Of a DNA stretch of 64,000 nt, positions 35,008 to 43,812 are shown piece after piece. The DNA lies in NCBI GenBank assembly GCA_012729335.1, contig JAAYDJ010000017.1, positions 1-64,000 of the forward strand, written 5' to 3'. The translations under genes were made by a program, and so were the position numbers. Position 1 is the stretch's first letter. Each line of letters starts with the position of its first letter. Source of the stretch: Bacteroidales bacterium. GTDB lineage: Bacteria; Bacteroidota; Bacteroidia; Bacteroidales; Prolixibacteraceae. Under the pieces are notes generated by a model. That model was given only the letters and a program-made list of their open reading frames with translations. It had not been told where the DNA came from and searched no databases.

Positions 35008-37527
35008 TCAGAGATCGAGTTCCACCACGGTGATTCCGGCGCCTCCGAAGCGGACGTCCTCGTCAAAGGCAGCTCTGACCACGGGTTCAGAACGAAGGTA
35101 GGCGCGGATCATTTCCTTGAGGATTCCCTCGCCTTTCCCATGAAGGATCCGCAGACGGCCCACCTGGAACATCACGGCGTCGTCGAGCCAGGCCCTGATA
35201 CGGGCCAGTGCCGCCTCGGCACGCTCTCCCCTGACGTCAATCTCGGTCTTGAAGTTCATCCGGCGTTCGCTGAAATCCAGGGTCATGGCCACTCCCGACC
35301 TCCCTTTCCGCACCGGCACTGCTTCTCCCCGGTCACCTGTTTTTTCCAGGTTCCGCAGGGGCATCGTCGAGAGCAGCTGTCCGAAGGCCACCACCCCATT
35401 GCGTTCGTTGAAACTCACCAGTTCTCCGGTCAGCTCCTGCCCCCTGATCCTGACCCTGTCTCCCTCTTTCCAGGCAGGGCTTTCCTCCCGGGGCTCCTTG
35501 CCGCCGGAAACCTGATCCCCTCCTGCAGGGGCAGCCTTACCAGCGGCCGGACGCCTGCGGAGACGCTTCTCTGCCTTGCTGACCTTTCCGGCCACCGCAT
35601 CTAACAGCCGATCTTCGGGAATCTCCCCACCGGCCACCTCCTGCCGCAGTTTACCGATCTCCTCCCGGGCCTGGCGGGTGACTTCCCTCTCGGCCTGCGA
35701 CTCCCTGATCTCCCTGATGGCCTGCTCAATCTGCCGGTTGGCACCCGCCACCAGCACACGCGCCTCCTCACGCGCCACCCTGAGAATCTCCCTGCGCTGC
35801 TGCCTGATCTCCTCCAACTCCCGGGCATAGATCCCTGCCAGCTCATCCACGCTCTTTTCCACCTTACGGATCTTCTGCCGCTTGGTCTCCCAATACACCT
35901 TGTCCCGGGTAATCGACCTGAGATTCCTGTCAAAGTCAATCTGCTTCTGTCCCACCTTTTCCGTGGCTTCCTGCAGTAGGGACTCCGGAAGACCGATCTT
36001 GCGGGCAATCTCAAAGGCAAAGGAACTCCCCGGCTTTCCGATTTCCAGCCTGAAAAGAGGATCCATCTTCTGCGAATCATAAAGCATGGCGCCATTGATG
36101 ATTCCGGGGGCCGAGGCGGCAAAATGTTTCAAGTTGGTATAGTGGGTGGTGATCACCCCATAGGTCTCCTGCCGGTTGAGCTGGCCCAGGATGGCCTCCG
36201 CAATGGCTCCCCCCAACATGGGCTCCGTGCCGGTCCCAAACTCATCGATCAGCACCAGCGACCTCCCGTCGCTGTTGCGCAGGAAATGCTTCATGTTCAA
36301 CAGATGGGAACTGTAGGTACTCAGGTCGTTCTCAATCGACTGCTCATCACCGATGTCGATGAAAATACGGTCGAAGAGACCCGTTTTGCTCCCTTCGGCA
36401 ACGGGGATGAGCAACCCGCACTGCAACATATACTGCAACAATCCCACACTCTTGAGGCATACCGATTTGCCTCCGGCATTGGGACCCGATATGAGCAGAA
36501 TCCGGTGTTCCCTGGTCAGGGAAATGGAGAGGGGCACGATGGTCCGGTTTTCCCGCTGCAGGGAAAGCATCAGCAGGGGATGCACGGCCTCCTTCCAATC
36601 GAGGGCCGGCCCATCGCCAAAATCGGGTTTAATCGCCCCGAACACCCTGGCCAGCAACGCCTTTGCCCTGATAAAATCCATCTCCCCCAGAAACTCGTTG
36701 GAGGCCATCAACTCATCGATGTAGGGGCGCAGGTCGTCGCAGAAACGCACGAGAATCCTGATGATTTCCCGCCGTTCCTCATTCTCCAGCTCCCTGATGG
36801 AATTGTTCATCTCCACGATTTCCGCGGGTTCTATGTAGGCGGTTTTCCCGGTGGCCGACTCGTCATAGACGATACCCCTGATCTTTCTCTTATGGGCCGA
36901 CGGAACCGGAATGACGGCCCTGCCGTCGCGTATCGATACCGAGGAGCCCTCTTCAGCCCAACCCTCCTTCTGGGCCTGCTTCAGAATGGATTGCAGTTTG
37001 CGCGAAATCCCTGCCAGCAGGGCCGCCAGCTCCTGTCTGATCCGTGCCAGCTCCGGCGAAGCCTTATCCCTGATCTTCCCGTGGCGGTCCAGGATCCCGT
37101 CTGCCCGCTCGCAGATCACCGGATAAAGGGTCACCTGCCTTGCCTTACGGAACAACAGGGGCAGCATCGGCTCCTTTTCCCGGCCAAAGAAATGAACCAC
37201 CGCCCTGAGGGTTTCCAGGGAGCGCTTCAGGTTGAAAACCTCTTCCACCTCCATAAACCGACCCTCGGGACGGATATGGTGAAGGGCCCGGCGCACATCA
37301 TAATAATGTGTCACCGGAAACTGCGGGAATTCGGCCAGAATACGCACGAACTCCCCCGTCTCCCCCAGCTGCTCCGACAGCCGCCCGTAGTCGGCCGAAA
37401 ACTGCATCCGCTCCACCCATTCTTCGCCCAGGGGACTGATGCAATGATTCCGGAGCATCTCCCTGATCCGGTCAAATCCTATCTTGGCCTCAAAATTTCC
37501 GGGATATACACCCGCCGTCATGGTCAT
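35008..37527 (-). CDS. mutS2: MutS2 endonuclease/ribosome-rescue ATPase
   Basis: An 839-residue MutS2. The N-terminal core and clamp region runs to about residue 300. The MutS ATPase has Walker A GPNAGGKSVCLKSVG near 340, then the Walker B LVLIDEFGTGTEP and the TTHYTNLK switch. A long coiled coil (about 510-640, rich in Arg, Glu and Gln) follows, then a KOW-like part (WKEGDRVRIRGQELTGELVSF) and a C-terminal Smr domain (EIDVRGERAEAAL, LRILHGKGEGIL). It lacks the mismatch-recognition domain of MutS. Roles in suppressing recombination and splitting collided ribosomes are known for relatives. Confidence 0.95.
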   Translation of the reverse strand: MTMTAGVYPGNFEAKIGFDRIREMLRNHCISPLGEEWVERMQFSADYGRLSEQLGETGEFVRILAEFPQFPVTHYYDVRRALHHIRPEGRFMEVEEVFNLKRSLETLRAVVHFFGREKEPMLPLLFRKARQVTLYPVICERADGILDRHGKIRDKASPELARIRQELAALLAGISRKLQSILKQAQKEGWAEEGSSVSIRDGRAVIPVPSAHKRKIRGIVYDESATGKTAYIEPAEIVEMNNSIRELENEERREIIRILVRFCDDLRPYIDELMASNEFLGEMDFIRAKALLARVFGAIKPDFGDGPALDWKEAVHPLLMLSLQRENRTIVPLSISLTREHRILLISGPNAGGKSVCLKSVGLLQYMLQCGLLIPVAEGSKTGLFDRIFIDIGDEQSIENDLSTYSSHLLNMKHFLRNSDGRSLVLIDEFGTGTEPMLGGAIAEAILGQLNRQETYGVITTHYTNLKHFAASAPGIINGAMLYDSQKMDPLFRLEIGKPGSSFAFEIARKIGLPESLLQEATEKVGQKQIDFDRNLRSITRDKVYWETKRQKIRKVEKSVDELAGIYARELEEIRQQRREILRVAREEARVLVAGANRQIEQAIREIRESQAEREVTRQAREEIGKLRQEVAGGEIPEDRLLDAVAGKVSKAEKRLRRRPAAGKAAPAGGDQVSGGKEPREESPAWKEGDRVRIRGQELTGELVSFNERNGVVAFGQLLSTMPLRNLEKTGDRGEAVPVRKGRSGVAMTLDFSERRMNFKTEIDVRGERAEAALARIRAWLDDAVMFQVGRLRILHGKGEGILKEMIRAYLRSEPVVRAAFDEDVRFGGAGITVVELDL

Positions 37528-37547
37528 TGGTTTTTAAGGGGTGAAAA

Positions 37548-39227
37548 TCAATCCCTGGGGACTTTCTCTCCCGGGTAACGGTCAGCATATTCCTTCCAGA
37601 AAAGGCGGACCTCCCGCTTCATTTCCTTATGCAGCATGAGAATGCCGAAAAGGTTGGGAATGGTCATCAGGGCAATGGCGATACCTGAAAGGGTCCAGAT
37701 GATGGTGGTATCGGTGAAGGAAGCGATGAAGAAGCCGGCGATAAAGGCGATCCGGTACCAGAAAACGCCTTTGGTTCCAAAGAGATAGGTCACGGCGCGG
37801 TCCCCGTAATAGGACCAGCTGATGGCGGTGGAAAAGGCGAACAGCAGGAGTCCGAAGGTGACGATGTACGTGCCATATTTGCCCAGCCAGCTTTGGCTGA
37901 AGGCCAGATTGGTCAGGGGGGCGCTGTGCAGGAGGGATTTTCCGGTGAGGGTGACCCCGTCCGGGAGAGTGGGTTTCCCCCGCGCGAAGGTAATCTCCCC
38001 GGAATAGGGGGCTCCGCGCAGCGAAACCCTGATCTCTTCGGCCACCGAGCGGGCGTGGAGGATGGTGGGGGGGTTGACCAGGAGCCCCTGGTTCACCGGG
38101 ATCTTCCCGTCGAAGAGTTCCGGTGAGGCTTTGCCCCGCAGAAAATCATAGAGGAGGGCGGCATCCTCCGGGTCCGATTCCTGGTAGGTGCCGGCAAGGG
38201 CCACCATATCGGCGGTCTGAAACTGGTTGAGATGCTTTTCCTTCCAGACACCGGATGCCAGCAGCACCATTCCGGTGAGCATACAGATGATGATGGTGTC
38301 AATAAAAGGTTCGAGCAAGGCCACCAGTCCTTCCGACACCGGTTCGTGGGCCCGGGCAGCCGCATGGGCAATGGGTGCCGACCCCTGCCCCGCCTCGTTG
38401 GAAAAAAGGCCCCTGTTCACCCCCCTGTTGAAGGCAAAGGCCAGCCCCGCCCCCAAAAATCCCCCGGTCGCGGCCGTGCCGGAGAACAGGTCATGGACTA
38501 TGGCGTAGAGCGAGGGGAGAATGTTCTCATAGTTATATACAATCACTGCCAGAGCTCCTATGAAATAGAAGAATGCCATAAAGGGAACCAGCCGGGAGGT
38601 GACCTTGGCGATGCGTTTGATCCCCCCCAGGATGACGGCCGCCAAAAGGATGGCCAGAACACCCCCGGTGATCATCCGCTCAATGCCGAAAGTGGCATAG
38701 ACGGCATTCGAAATGGAGTTGATCTGGGGCAGGTTTCCCGTTCCGAATGAGGAGAGGATGGCGGCTCCGGCAAAAATGGCGGCCAGCCAGGGCATCTTCA
38801 GCCGGTTCTTCATGTAATACATGGGTCCGCCGGCAATGGATCCGTCTTCTGCAATCTCCCGGTACTTATGGGAAAGGGTCACCTCCACGAATTTGGTGGT
38901 CATTCCCACGGCGGCGGTCATCAGCATCCAGAAAAGGGCAGCCGGTCCCCCCAGATGCACGGCCAGGGCCACCCCGGCAATGTTGCCGGTGCCCACGGTC
39001 CCCGACAAGGCCGTGGTCAGCGCCTGAAAATGGGAAGTATCCCCCACATCCCCCTCCTTGTCAAACTTTCCTCTGACAATGCGGAAAGAGTGCTTCAGGT
39101 AACGAAACTGCGGAAACCGCAGGTAAACCGTAAAAAAAAGCCCCGTCCCCAGGAGCAAAAAGACGAACCATTGCGATCCGCCGATGTATCCGTCGATCAG
39201 ACTGAAAAATTCGTTGAGTTGATGCAT
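37548..39227 (-). CDS. Sodium:alanine/glycine symporter, AGCS family
   Basis: A 559-residue inner-membrane amino-acid transporter. The ATG at 39225-39227 gives the usual N-terminus ([17 protein letters not shown]). About 11 hydrophobic segments are present. The AGCS signature [20 protein letters not shown] lies near residue 80, with [17 protein letters not shown] after it and [14 protein letters not shown] midway. A soluble insert of about 100 residues (near 340-440, [21 protein letters not shown]) interrupts the membrane part, as in some Bacteroidota members. Substrate (alanine, glycine or glutamine) cannot be told. It lies 21 bases from mutS2 on the same strand. Confidence 0.92.
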   Translation of the reverse strand: MHQLNEFFSLIDGYIGGSQWFVFLLLGTGLFFTVYLRFPQFRYLKHSFRIVRGKFDKEGDVGDTSHFQALTTALSGTVGTGNIAGVALAVHLGGPAALFWMLMTAAVGMTTKFVEVTLSHKYREIAEDGSIAGGPMYYMKNRLKMPWLAAIFAGAAILSSFGTGNLPQINSISNAVYATFGIERMITGGVLAILLAAVILGGIKRIAKVTSRLVPFMAFFYFIGALAVIVYNYENILPSLYAIVHDLFSGTAATGGFLGAGLAFAFNRGVNRGLFSNEAGQGSAPIAHAAARAHEPVSEGLVALLEPFIDTIIICMLTGMVLLASGVWKEKHLNQFQTADMVALAGTYQESDPEDAALLYDFLRGKASPELFDGKIPVNQGLLVNPPTILHARSVAEEIRVSLRGAPYSGEITFARGKPTLPDGVTLTGKSLLHSAPLTNLAFSQSWLGKYGTYIVTFGLLLFAFSTAISWSYYGDRAVTYLFGTKGVFWYRIAFIAGFFIASFTDTTIIWTLSGIAIALMTIPNLFGILMLHKEMKREVRLFWKEYADRYPGEKVPRD

Positions 39228-39291
39228 CGCGCTGTTTTTCCAAAGTTCCGATAAAAATAGTATTCCTGGGAAAATGGCCAAACCCGGATAC

Positions 39292-39318
39292 AAAAAAAGC
39301 CCGGCTCCTAGCCGGGCT
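39292..39318 (-). terminator. Terminator upstream of the AGCS gene
   Basis: On the minus strand AGCCCGGCT (39318-39310) and AGCCGGGCT (39306-39298) form a perfect 9-bp stem with a 3-base loop, followed by seven T. It faces left and lies upstream of the AGCS start, so it must end a transcript starting to its right, where no minus-strand protein gene is present. Confidence 0.85.
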
Positions 39319-39426
39319 CCTATAGAAATGGGGAAAGCAGTATGGACGCTTTTTGAAGATGATTGATGATTTACAAACCCCTAAACACAAAACCAATCAT
39401 ATAAAATACAGAAGTTGCTTTCCCCA
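39292..39426 (-). ncRNA. Candidate structured small RNA ending at a terminator
   Basis: The 398-base gap between the AGCS and rlmD starts holds a strong minus-strand structure. An 11-bp closing helix (TGGGGAAAGCA 39426-39416 with TGCTTTCCCCA 39339-39329) encloses about 75 bases that contain a second helix (ATGATTG 39400-39394 with CAATCAT 39365-39359). It is followed after 10 bases by a full terminator. A long rod with a central bubble and closing stem resembles 6S RNA in outline, but the sequence is not recognised. The 5' end is not defined and no clean promoter was found. The rest of the gap (39427-39605) shows nothing else. Confidence 0.4.
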
Positions 39427-39605
39427 GTACGTATTTCAATAAACGTTCACATTTGTATCCCATCCCTTGCCAAAATCATGCCATGAGAATAAATACTTCA
39501 TTATCAAAACAGTTTTTACTGTTTACTAACGACTCCCCTTCCCATAATGGGAATCCACTCGCCAAATTGGAAAACCCCGCCCTGCGGGGATCAGCGGCAA
39601 ACCCC

Positions 39606-39613
39606 TATATTTG
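39606..39613 (+). promoter_or_regulatory. -7 element before rlmD
   Basis: TATATTTG matches the Bacteroidota -7 consensus. Transcription would start close to 39620, which excludes the TTG at 39611 as translation start and supports the GTG at 39626. No TTTG was found at the -33 distance. Confidence 0.5.
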
Positions 39614-39625
39614 CACAAAAAAAGC

Positions 39626-41080
39626 GTGCGTCGGAAAAAGGCAAAGCCCTGCTATACGCAGGTGATGATAACGGGCATAGGAGCCGAGGGCAAATCTCTG
39701 GCCAAAGTGGGAGAGAAGGTGGTTTTCACTGATTTTGCCCTTCCGGGCGATGTGGTGGATCTGCAGGTGACCTCCAGCAAAAAAAGGTATGAAGAGGCAA
39801 AAGTATTGCGCTACCACACGCTTTCGCCCGACCGCACTGATCCTTTCTGCCGTCACTTCGGGCTCTGCGGGGGCTGCAGGTGGCAACACCTTCCCTATTC
39901 CCTGCAGCTTCAATACAAACAGCAGCAGGTGGCCGACCAGTTACAGAGAATCGGGAAGGTGTCCCTCCCTGATCTGCTTCCCATATTGGGATCGGCCCAA
40001 ACCCGTTTCTACCGCAACAAACTGGAGTTTTCCTTTTCCGCCAACCGCTGGATCACCGGCGAGGAAATGGCTTCTGGCCTTCCCGTAGCCGAAAAAAACG
40101 CCCTGGGATTCCATGTTCCCGGTATGTTCGACAAGGTTTTCGCCGTGGACGAATGTTGGCTCCAGCCCGAACCCTCCAACAGAATACGCCTTTTTCTCTT
40201 TGAATACGCCCTCAGGCACAACCTCTCCTTTTACCATATCCGTAACGGGGAAGGATTCCTGCGGTCGCTGATCATCCGCACCTCCTCCTCCGGAGAAGTC
40301 ATGGTGATCCTCTCCTTTTTCAGGGAGGAGCGGGACAACCGGGAGAAGCTGCTGACAGCCCTCCTGGAGGAATTCCCCGAAATCACCTCCCTCTTTTACG
40401 TCATTAATCCGAAGGGAAACGACACCATCACCGATCAGGAGACCCTGCTTTTCTGGGGAAGGGATCACATCACCGAGGAGATGGAGGGTTTGAAGTTCAG
40501 GATCGGGCCGAAGAGTTTTTTTCAGACCAACAGCATGCAGGCCTTGGAACTCTATCGCAAGGTCAGGGAGTTTGCCGGGTTACAGGGGGATGAGATCGTG
40601 TATGATCTGTACAGCGGTACGGGGACCATCGCCCTGTTTCTTTCGCGCTGGTGCCGGAAGGTGGTGGGATTGGAGTATGTGGTGGAGGCCACGGAGGATG
40701 CCTGGGTGAACGCCCGGGCCAACGGGCGGGAGAATGTCTCTTTTCTGGCCGGTGACATCAGGGAGCTGTTGACGCCCGGACTGTTTGCCAGAGAGGGGCG
40801 GCCGTCGGTGATCATCACCGATCCTCCCCGGTCAGGAATGCACCCCGACGTGGTCAGGGCCATCGTGGAAGCCTCCCCCGGGAAAATCGTCTATGTCAGC
40901 TGTAATCCCGCCACCCAAGCCAGGGATCTGGCCCTGGCCGGCGAGCATTACCGGGTGGACCGGGTTCAGCCGGTCGACATGTTTCCCCACACCCACCATG
41001 TGGAAAACATTGTCCTCCTGGTCAGAAGGGAAGATCCGTCCCCGAATCCACAGGCTCCGGAGGAAGATCCTCTTCGGTGA
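39626..41080 (+). CDS. rlmD: 23S rRNA (uracil-C5)-methyltransferase RlmD family
   Basis: SAM-dependent RNA m5U methyltransferase of the TrmA/RlmD family. The GTG at 39626 gives 484 residues and the typical opening RRKKAKP with ITGIGAEGKSLAKV; a TTG 15 bases earlier overlaps the promoter. A TRAM domain leads, then an iron-sulfur site CRHFGLCGGCRWQHLPY. The methyltransferase domain has YDLYSGTGTIALFLS (SAM site), DPPRSGMHPDVV and the catalytic Cys in VSCNPATQARDLA. Exact target uridine is inferred from family. Its last 59 bases overlap the convergent DUF3127 gene. Confidence 0.9.
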   Translation: MRRKKAKPCYTQVMITGIGAEGKSLAKVGEKVVFTDFALPGDVVDLQVTSSKKRYEEAKVLRYHTLSPDRTDPFCRHFGLCGGCRWQHLPYSLQLQYKQQQVADQLQRIGKVSLPDLLPILGSAQTRFYRNKLEFSFSANRWITGEEMASGLPVAEKNALGFHVPGMFDKVFAVDECWLQPEPSNRIRLFLFEYALRHNLSFYHIRNGEGFLRSLIIRTSSSGEVMVILSFFREERDNREKLLTALLEEFPEITSLFYVINPKGNDTITDQETLLFWGRDHITEEMEGLKFRIGPKSFFQTNSMQALELYRKVREFAGLQGDEIVYDLYSGTGTIALFLSRWCRKVVGLEYVVEATEDAWVNARANGRENVSFLAGDIRELLTPGLFAREGRPSVIITDPPRSGMHPDVVRAIVEASPGKIVYVSCNPATQARDLALAGEHYRVDRVQPVDMFPHTHHVENIVLLVRREDPSPNPQAPEEDPLR

Positions 41081-41387
41081 AGGGCGGCGGGAATTCCCCT
41101 GCGGGCTGTCCGCCTGACTTCTCTACCTTCCAGGCGTTGATGTTATGGTACCATTTGTTGTTGAACTCCCGCGATTCCACATCAAAGGAGACCTCCAGCT
41201 CATCCCCTTCGGCGAGACCCTCTATCAGCGAGACCTTGTCATTGAATAGGGTGAAGCATATTTTTCGGGGAAACTGGTCATGGGTCTCCACCACAAATTC
41301 CTGCTTTTTCCAGGGATTTCCCGAACGGGCCACCCCCGACTCCACATGCAGGATGCGGATAAGTTTTCCTTTGACTGTCAGGCTCAT
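41022..41387 (-). CDS. DUF3127 protein with SSB-like C-terminal tip
   Basis: A 121-residue protein. The ATG at 41385-41387 is chosen because a longer upstream frame runs through the FKBP terminator. The OB-like core is MSLTVKGKLIRILHVESG, then WKKQEFVVETHDQFPRKICF and YHNINAWKVEK. The tail is acidic and Pro-rich and ends DSGTDLPF, very like the C-terminal tip of single-stranded-DNA-binding protein that docks repair enzymes. DUF3127 proteins are mostly found in Bacteroidota; function unknown. The last 20 codons overlap the end of rlmD on the other strand. Confidence 0.85.
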   Translation of the reverse strand: MSLTVKGKLIRILHVESGVARSGNPWKKQEFVVETHDQFPRKICFTLFNDKVSLIEGLAEGDELEVSFDVESREFNNKWYHNINAWKVEKSGGQPAGEFPPPFTEEDLPPEPVDSGTDLPF

Positions 41388-41403
41388 ATTGAAAAAATGA
41401 TTA

Positions 41404-41451
41404 AAAAAAAGAGGATTTAACAAGGCTCCATGGACCCCTGTTAAATCCTCC
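41404..41451 (-). terminator. Terminator of the FKBP lipoprotein gene
   Basis: On the minus strand GAGGATTTAACA (41451-41440) and TGTTAAATCCTC (41423-41412) form a perfect 12-bp stem around a 16-base loop, followed by eight T (41411-41404). It lies 12 bases past the FKBP stop and just before the DUF3127 start. Confidence 0.9.
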
Positions 41452-41463
41452 TGAAAGATGGGT

Positions 41464-42186
41464 TTACTCCTGTCCGTTCTGGGTCTTAGGCAGAATTTCG
41501 AGCAATTCGACTTCAAAGACAAGGGCCGAATTGGGTTCGATGTCGCCGCCGGCACCCCGTTCGCCGTATGCCAGGCTGGCGGGAAGATAGATTTTCCATT
41601 TGGAACCGACCGGCATGAGCTGGAGGGCTTCCACCCATCCCTGGATCACGCCGCCCACGGGGAATTCGGCAGGTTCGCCGCGATCCACGGAACTGTCAAA
41701 GACCTTGCCGTCGATGAGGGTTCCATGGTAGTGCACCTTGACCATATCTTCGGCTGTCGGTTTCGGTCCCGTCCCTTCCGTGATCACTTCATACTGCAGA
41801 CCTGAGGCGGTGGTGGTCACCCCTTCACGGCTCTTGTTCTTCTCCAGAAAGGCATTCCCGGCTTCCAGGTTTTCCTGGGCCACCTTCTCACCCATTTTCT
41901 GGAAGAAGTTGGACACCATTTCATTGGATTCTGCAGGCGTGAAAAGGGTGGAATCTCCCTTGAGCACCTGCCGGAAGGCTTCCGCCAACAGGTCAATGTT
42001 GATCTGGTCGCCGCCGGGAACCGTCTCCAGGCTCTGCTTGTTCTGCTGGGCAATCAATATCCCCAGTGCATAACTGGTGGAATCCACATCGGTTTTCAGG
42101 CTGACCTTCCCTGCCCCACCGTTCTGGCAACTGGTGGCCACAAAGGAAACCACCGCCACAAATAAAAGGAACGATTTAATTTTCAT
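41464..42186 (-). CDS. FKBP-type peptidyl-prolyl isomerase lipoprotein
   Basis: A 240-residue chaperone-isomerase. The N-terminus has a lipoprotein signal with VATSCQN (lipobox cysteine near residue 20). A dimerisation region follows, as in FkpA (DVDSTSYALGILIAQQ, AEAFRQVLKGDS). The C-terminal FKBP domain (about 125-230) has YHGTLIDGKVFDSSVDRGEPAEFPVGGVIQGW-type core residues, with LPASLAYGERGAGGDIEPN and LVFEVELLEI. It probably folds periplasmic or outer-membrane proteins. It is a single-gene unit with a strong terminator. Confidence 0.94.
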   Translation of the reverse strand: MKIKSFLLFVAVVSFVATSCQNGGAGKVSLKTDVDSTSYALGILIAQQNKQSLETVPGGDQINIDLLAEAFRQVLKGDSTLFTPAESNEMVSNFFQKMGEKVAQENLEAGNAFLEKNKSREGVTTTASGLQYEVITEGTGPKPTAEDMVKVHYHGTLIDGKVFDSSVDRGEPAEFPVGGVIQGWVEALQLMPVGSKWKIYLPASLAYGERGAGGDIEPNSALVFEVELLEILPKTQNGQE

Positions 42187-42275
42187 TTTTAATTAATAGA
42201 TTGATAAATACTTTGATGACTCACTGTTTCCGGAGAAATAATCCGCGAAGATAACGCATTTTTTGAATGAAGAGA

Positions 42276-43019
42276 TCAACCGGTGCGTATTCCCCGCAAC
42301 ATTTCTCTTTTTCCGGGAGGGCCGGGTAGGCGTTCCATGCGGAAGCCGGCGGCCCCCCATCCCCTCCTGACACTTCCGCGTGCGCAATAGGTCACCACCA
42401 CGCCCCCGGGAAGCAGCCTGTCGTGAATTTTCCGCAATAGGGATTCCTCCCACATGGCAGGCTGCTTGTCGGGAGCAAAGGCATCATAATACACCACATG
42501 GCAGGGGTCCACCTCCTTCAGTTCCGAAATGGTGAAGTCCGCAGGCCACTTGGTCAGCTCAAACAGGGGCGATATTTGCACCGGCACCCCCCAGGGGGCA
42601 TGGTGTATGGCGCCGAACCCCTCCCGGCCTTCCGGGCCCCACAGCGCAGGGTAGTTCAGGCGCAAAAGCAGCTCCGGGGAGAGGGGAAAGGCCTCCACCC
42701 CGTGGTAAGAGACCCGGGTACCCGTTTTTTGGGCTTCCAGAAGGGTCATCAGGCAGTTCAGACCACTCCCGAAGCCAATCTCCAGGACCCTGACCGCCGG
42801 TCGGGCAAATCGCTTACCGCTTCCCGGGCAGGCCTCCTCTCCGGCCTCCCCGGTGGACCAATCCATCCCCGTCACATAACGGAATCCGTTTTCAAGATAG
42901 ACCAGTTCCGATTCGGTCACCGCACCGTGCACCGAATGATAGTGTTCGTCGATTTCCGGCACGTACAGGGTGTCGGAACCATCGCTGCTCTTGCATATTT
43001 CCGGGGTAAATATCGCCAT
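42276..43019 (-). CDS. mnmD: MnmD-like tRNA-modifying methyltransferase
   Basis: SAM-dependent methyltransferase expected to make the last methylation of 5-methylaminomethyl-2-thiouridine at the wobble base of some tRNAs. It has 247 residues. The start contains DTLYVPEIDEHYHSVHGAVTES, the usual MnmD opening, the SAM motif is LEIGFGSGLNCLM, and later blocks are YYDAFAPDKQPAMWEESLL and GGVVVTYCARGSVRRGWGAAGF. No fused MnmC2 oxidase domain is present, so it is the stand-alone form. It is divergent from the YciO-like gene. Confidence 0.92.
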   Translation of the reverse strand: MAIFTPEICKSSDGSDTLYVPEIDEHYHSVHGAVTESELVYLENGFRYVTGMDWSTGEAGEEACPGSGKRFARPAVRVLEIGFGSGLNCLMTLLEAQKTGTRVSYHGVEAFPLSPELLLRLNYPALWGPEGREGFGAIHHAPWGVPVQISPLFELTKWPADFTISELKEVDPCHVVYYDAFAPDKQPAMWEESLLRKIHDRLLPGGVVVTYCARGSVRRGWGAAGFRMERLPGPPGKREMLRGIRTG

Positions 43020-43158
43020 ATTCAGATGGGGTTTTCCGGGGCATACCCCCGACAGCCGGGAGCCGCAGCCCCCCAGCCGCCGGAAATGAACAGCCCGGTG
43101 AAATACGCTTTTGTCCTGATTATATCCTATCTTTACGGGCCCATATTAGATAAAGCCC

Positions 43159-43773
43159 ATGCTGATCAAGATCTACAACGAGAATCCCAACCCCAAAGAT
43201 ATCCGGAAAATTGCGGATATCCTCCGCAACGGAGGAATTATCATCTACCCGACCGATACGGTCTATGGGATGGGATGTGACATCACCCAGACCAGGGCAG
43301 TGGAACGGGTCGCCCGGTTAAAGGGAGTCGACGTCGAGAAGTCCAATTTTTCATTTATATGCAGTGATCTGAGTCATCTCTCCCTCTATACGCGGCCGAT
43401 ATCCAGCCATGTTTTCAAGATCATCCGCAAAAATGCGCCCGGGCCGTTCACCTTTGTGCTGGAAGCCAGCAGCAACGTTCCGAAATATTTCAAGGGCAGG
43501 AAAAAAACCGTGGGTATCAGGATTCCCGACAACGAGATCATCTGTGAGATTGTCAGGGAACTGGGGAATCCCATTGTCTCCACCTCGATCCACGATGAGG
43601 ACGAGATGCTGGAGTATTCCATTGATCCGGAGCTGATCCACGAGAAATACGGGGAAGTCACCGATCTGGTGGTGGATGGTGGCACGGGAGAGATCATCCC
43701 CTCGACGGTGGTGGATCTGACCTCCGGGGAGCCTGTCATCCTCAGGGAAGGGAAAGGGATCCTGGTCGTTTGA
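43159..43773 (+). CDS. Sua5/YciO/YrdC-family protein (threonylcarbamoyl-AMP synthase-like)
   Basis: A 204-residue YrdC-fold protein. It opens with IADILRNGGIIIYPTDTVYGMGCD, the family motif. It then has KSNFSFICSDLSHLSLYTRP, which is closer to YciO than to TsaC, and later RIPDNEIICEIVRELGNPIVSTS and TVVDLTSGEPVILREGKG. Members make threonylcarbamoyl-AMP for the t6A tRNA base; YciO proteins are less active, so the exact role is uncertain. Strand is opposite to its neighbours on both sides. Confidence 0.85.
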   Translation: MLIKIYNENPNPKDIRKIADILRNGGIIIYPTDTVYGMGCDITQTRAVERVARLKGVDVEKSNFSFICSDLSHLSLYTRPISSHVFKIIRKNAPGPFTFVLEASSNVPKYFKGRKKTVGIRIPDNEIICEIVRELGNPIVSTSIHDEDEMLEYSIDPELIHEKYGEVTDLVVDGGTGEIIPSTVVDLTSGEPVILREGKGILVV

Positions 43774-43812
43774 GGTGATCCGGCACTGGACGGGAAGGCC
43801 CCGTGCGGGATG

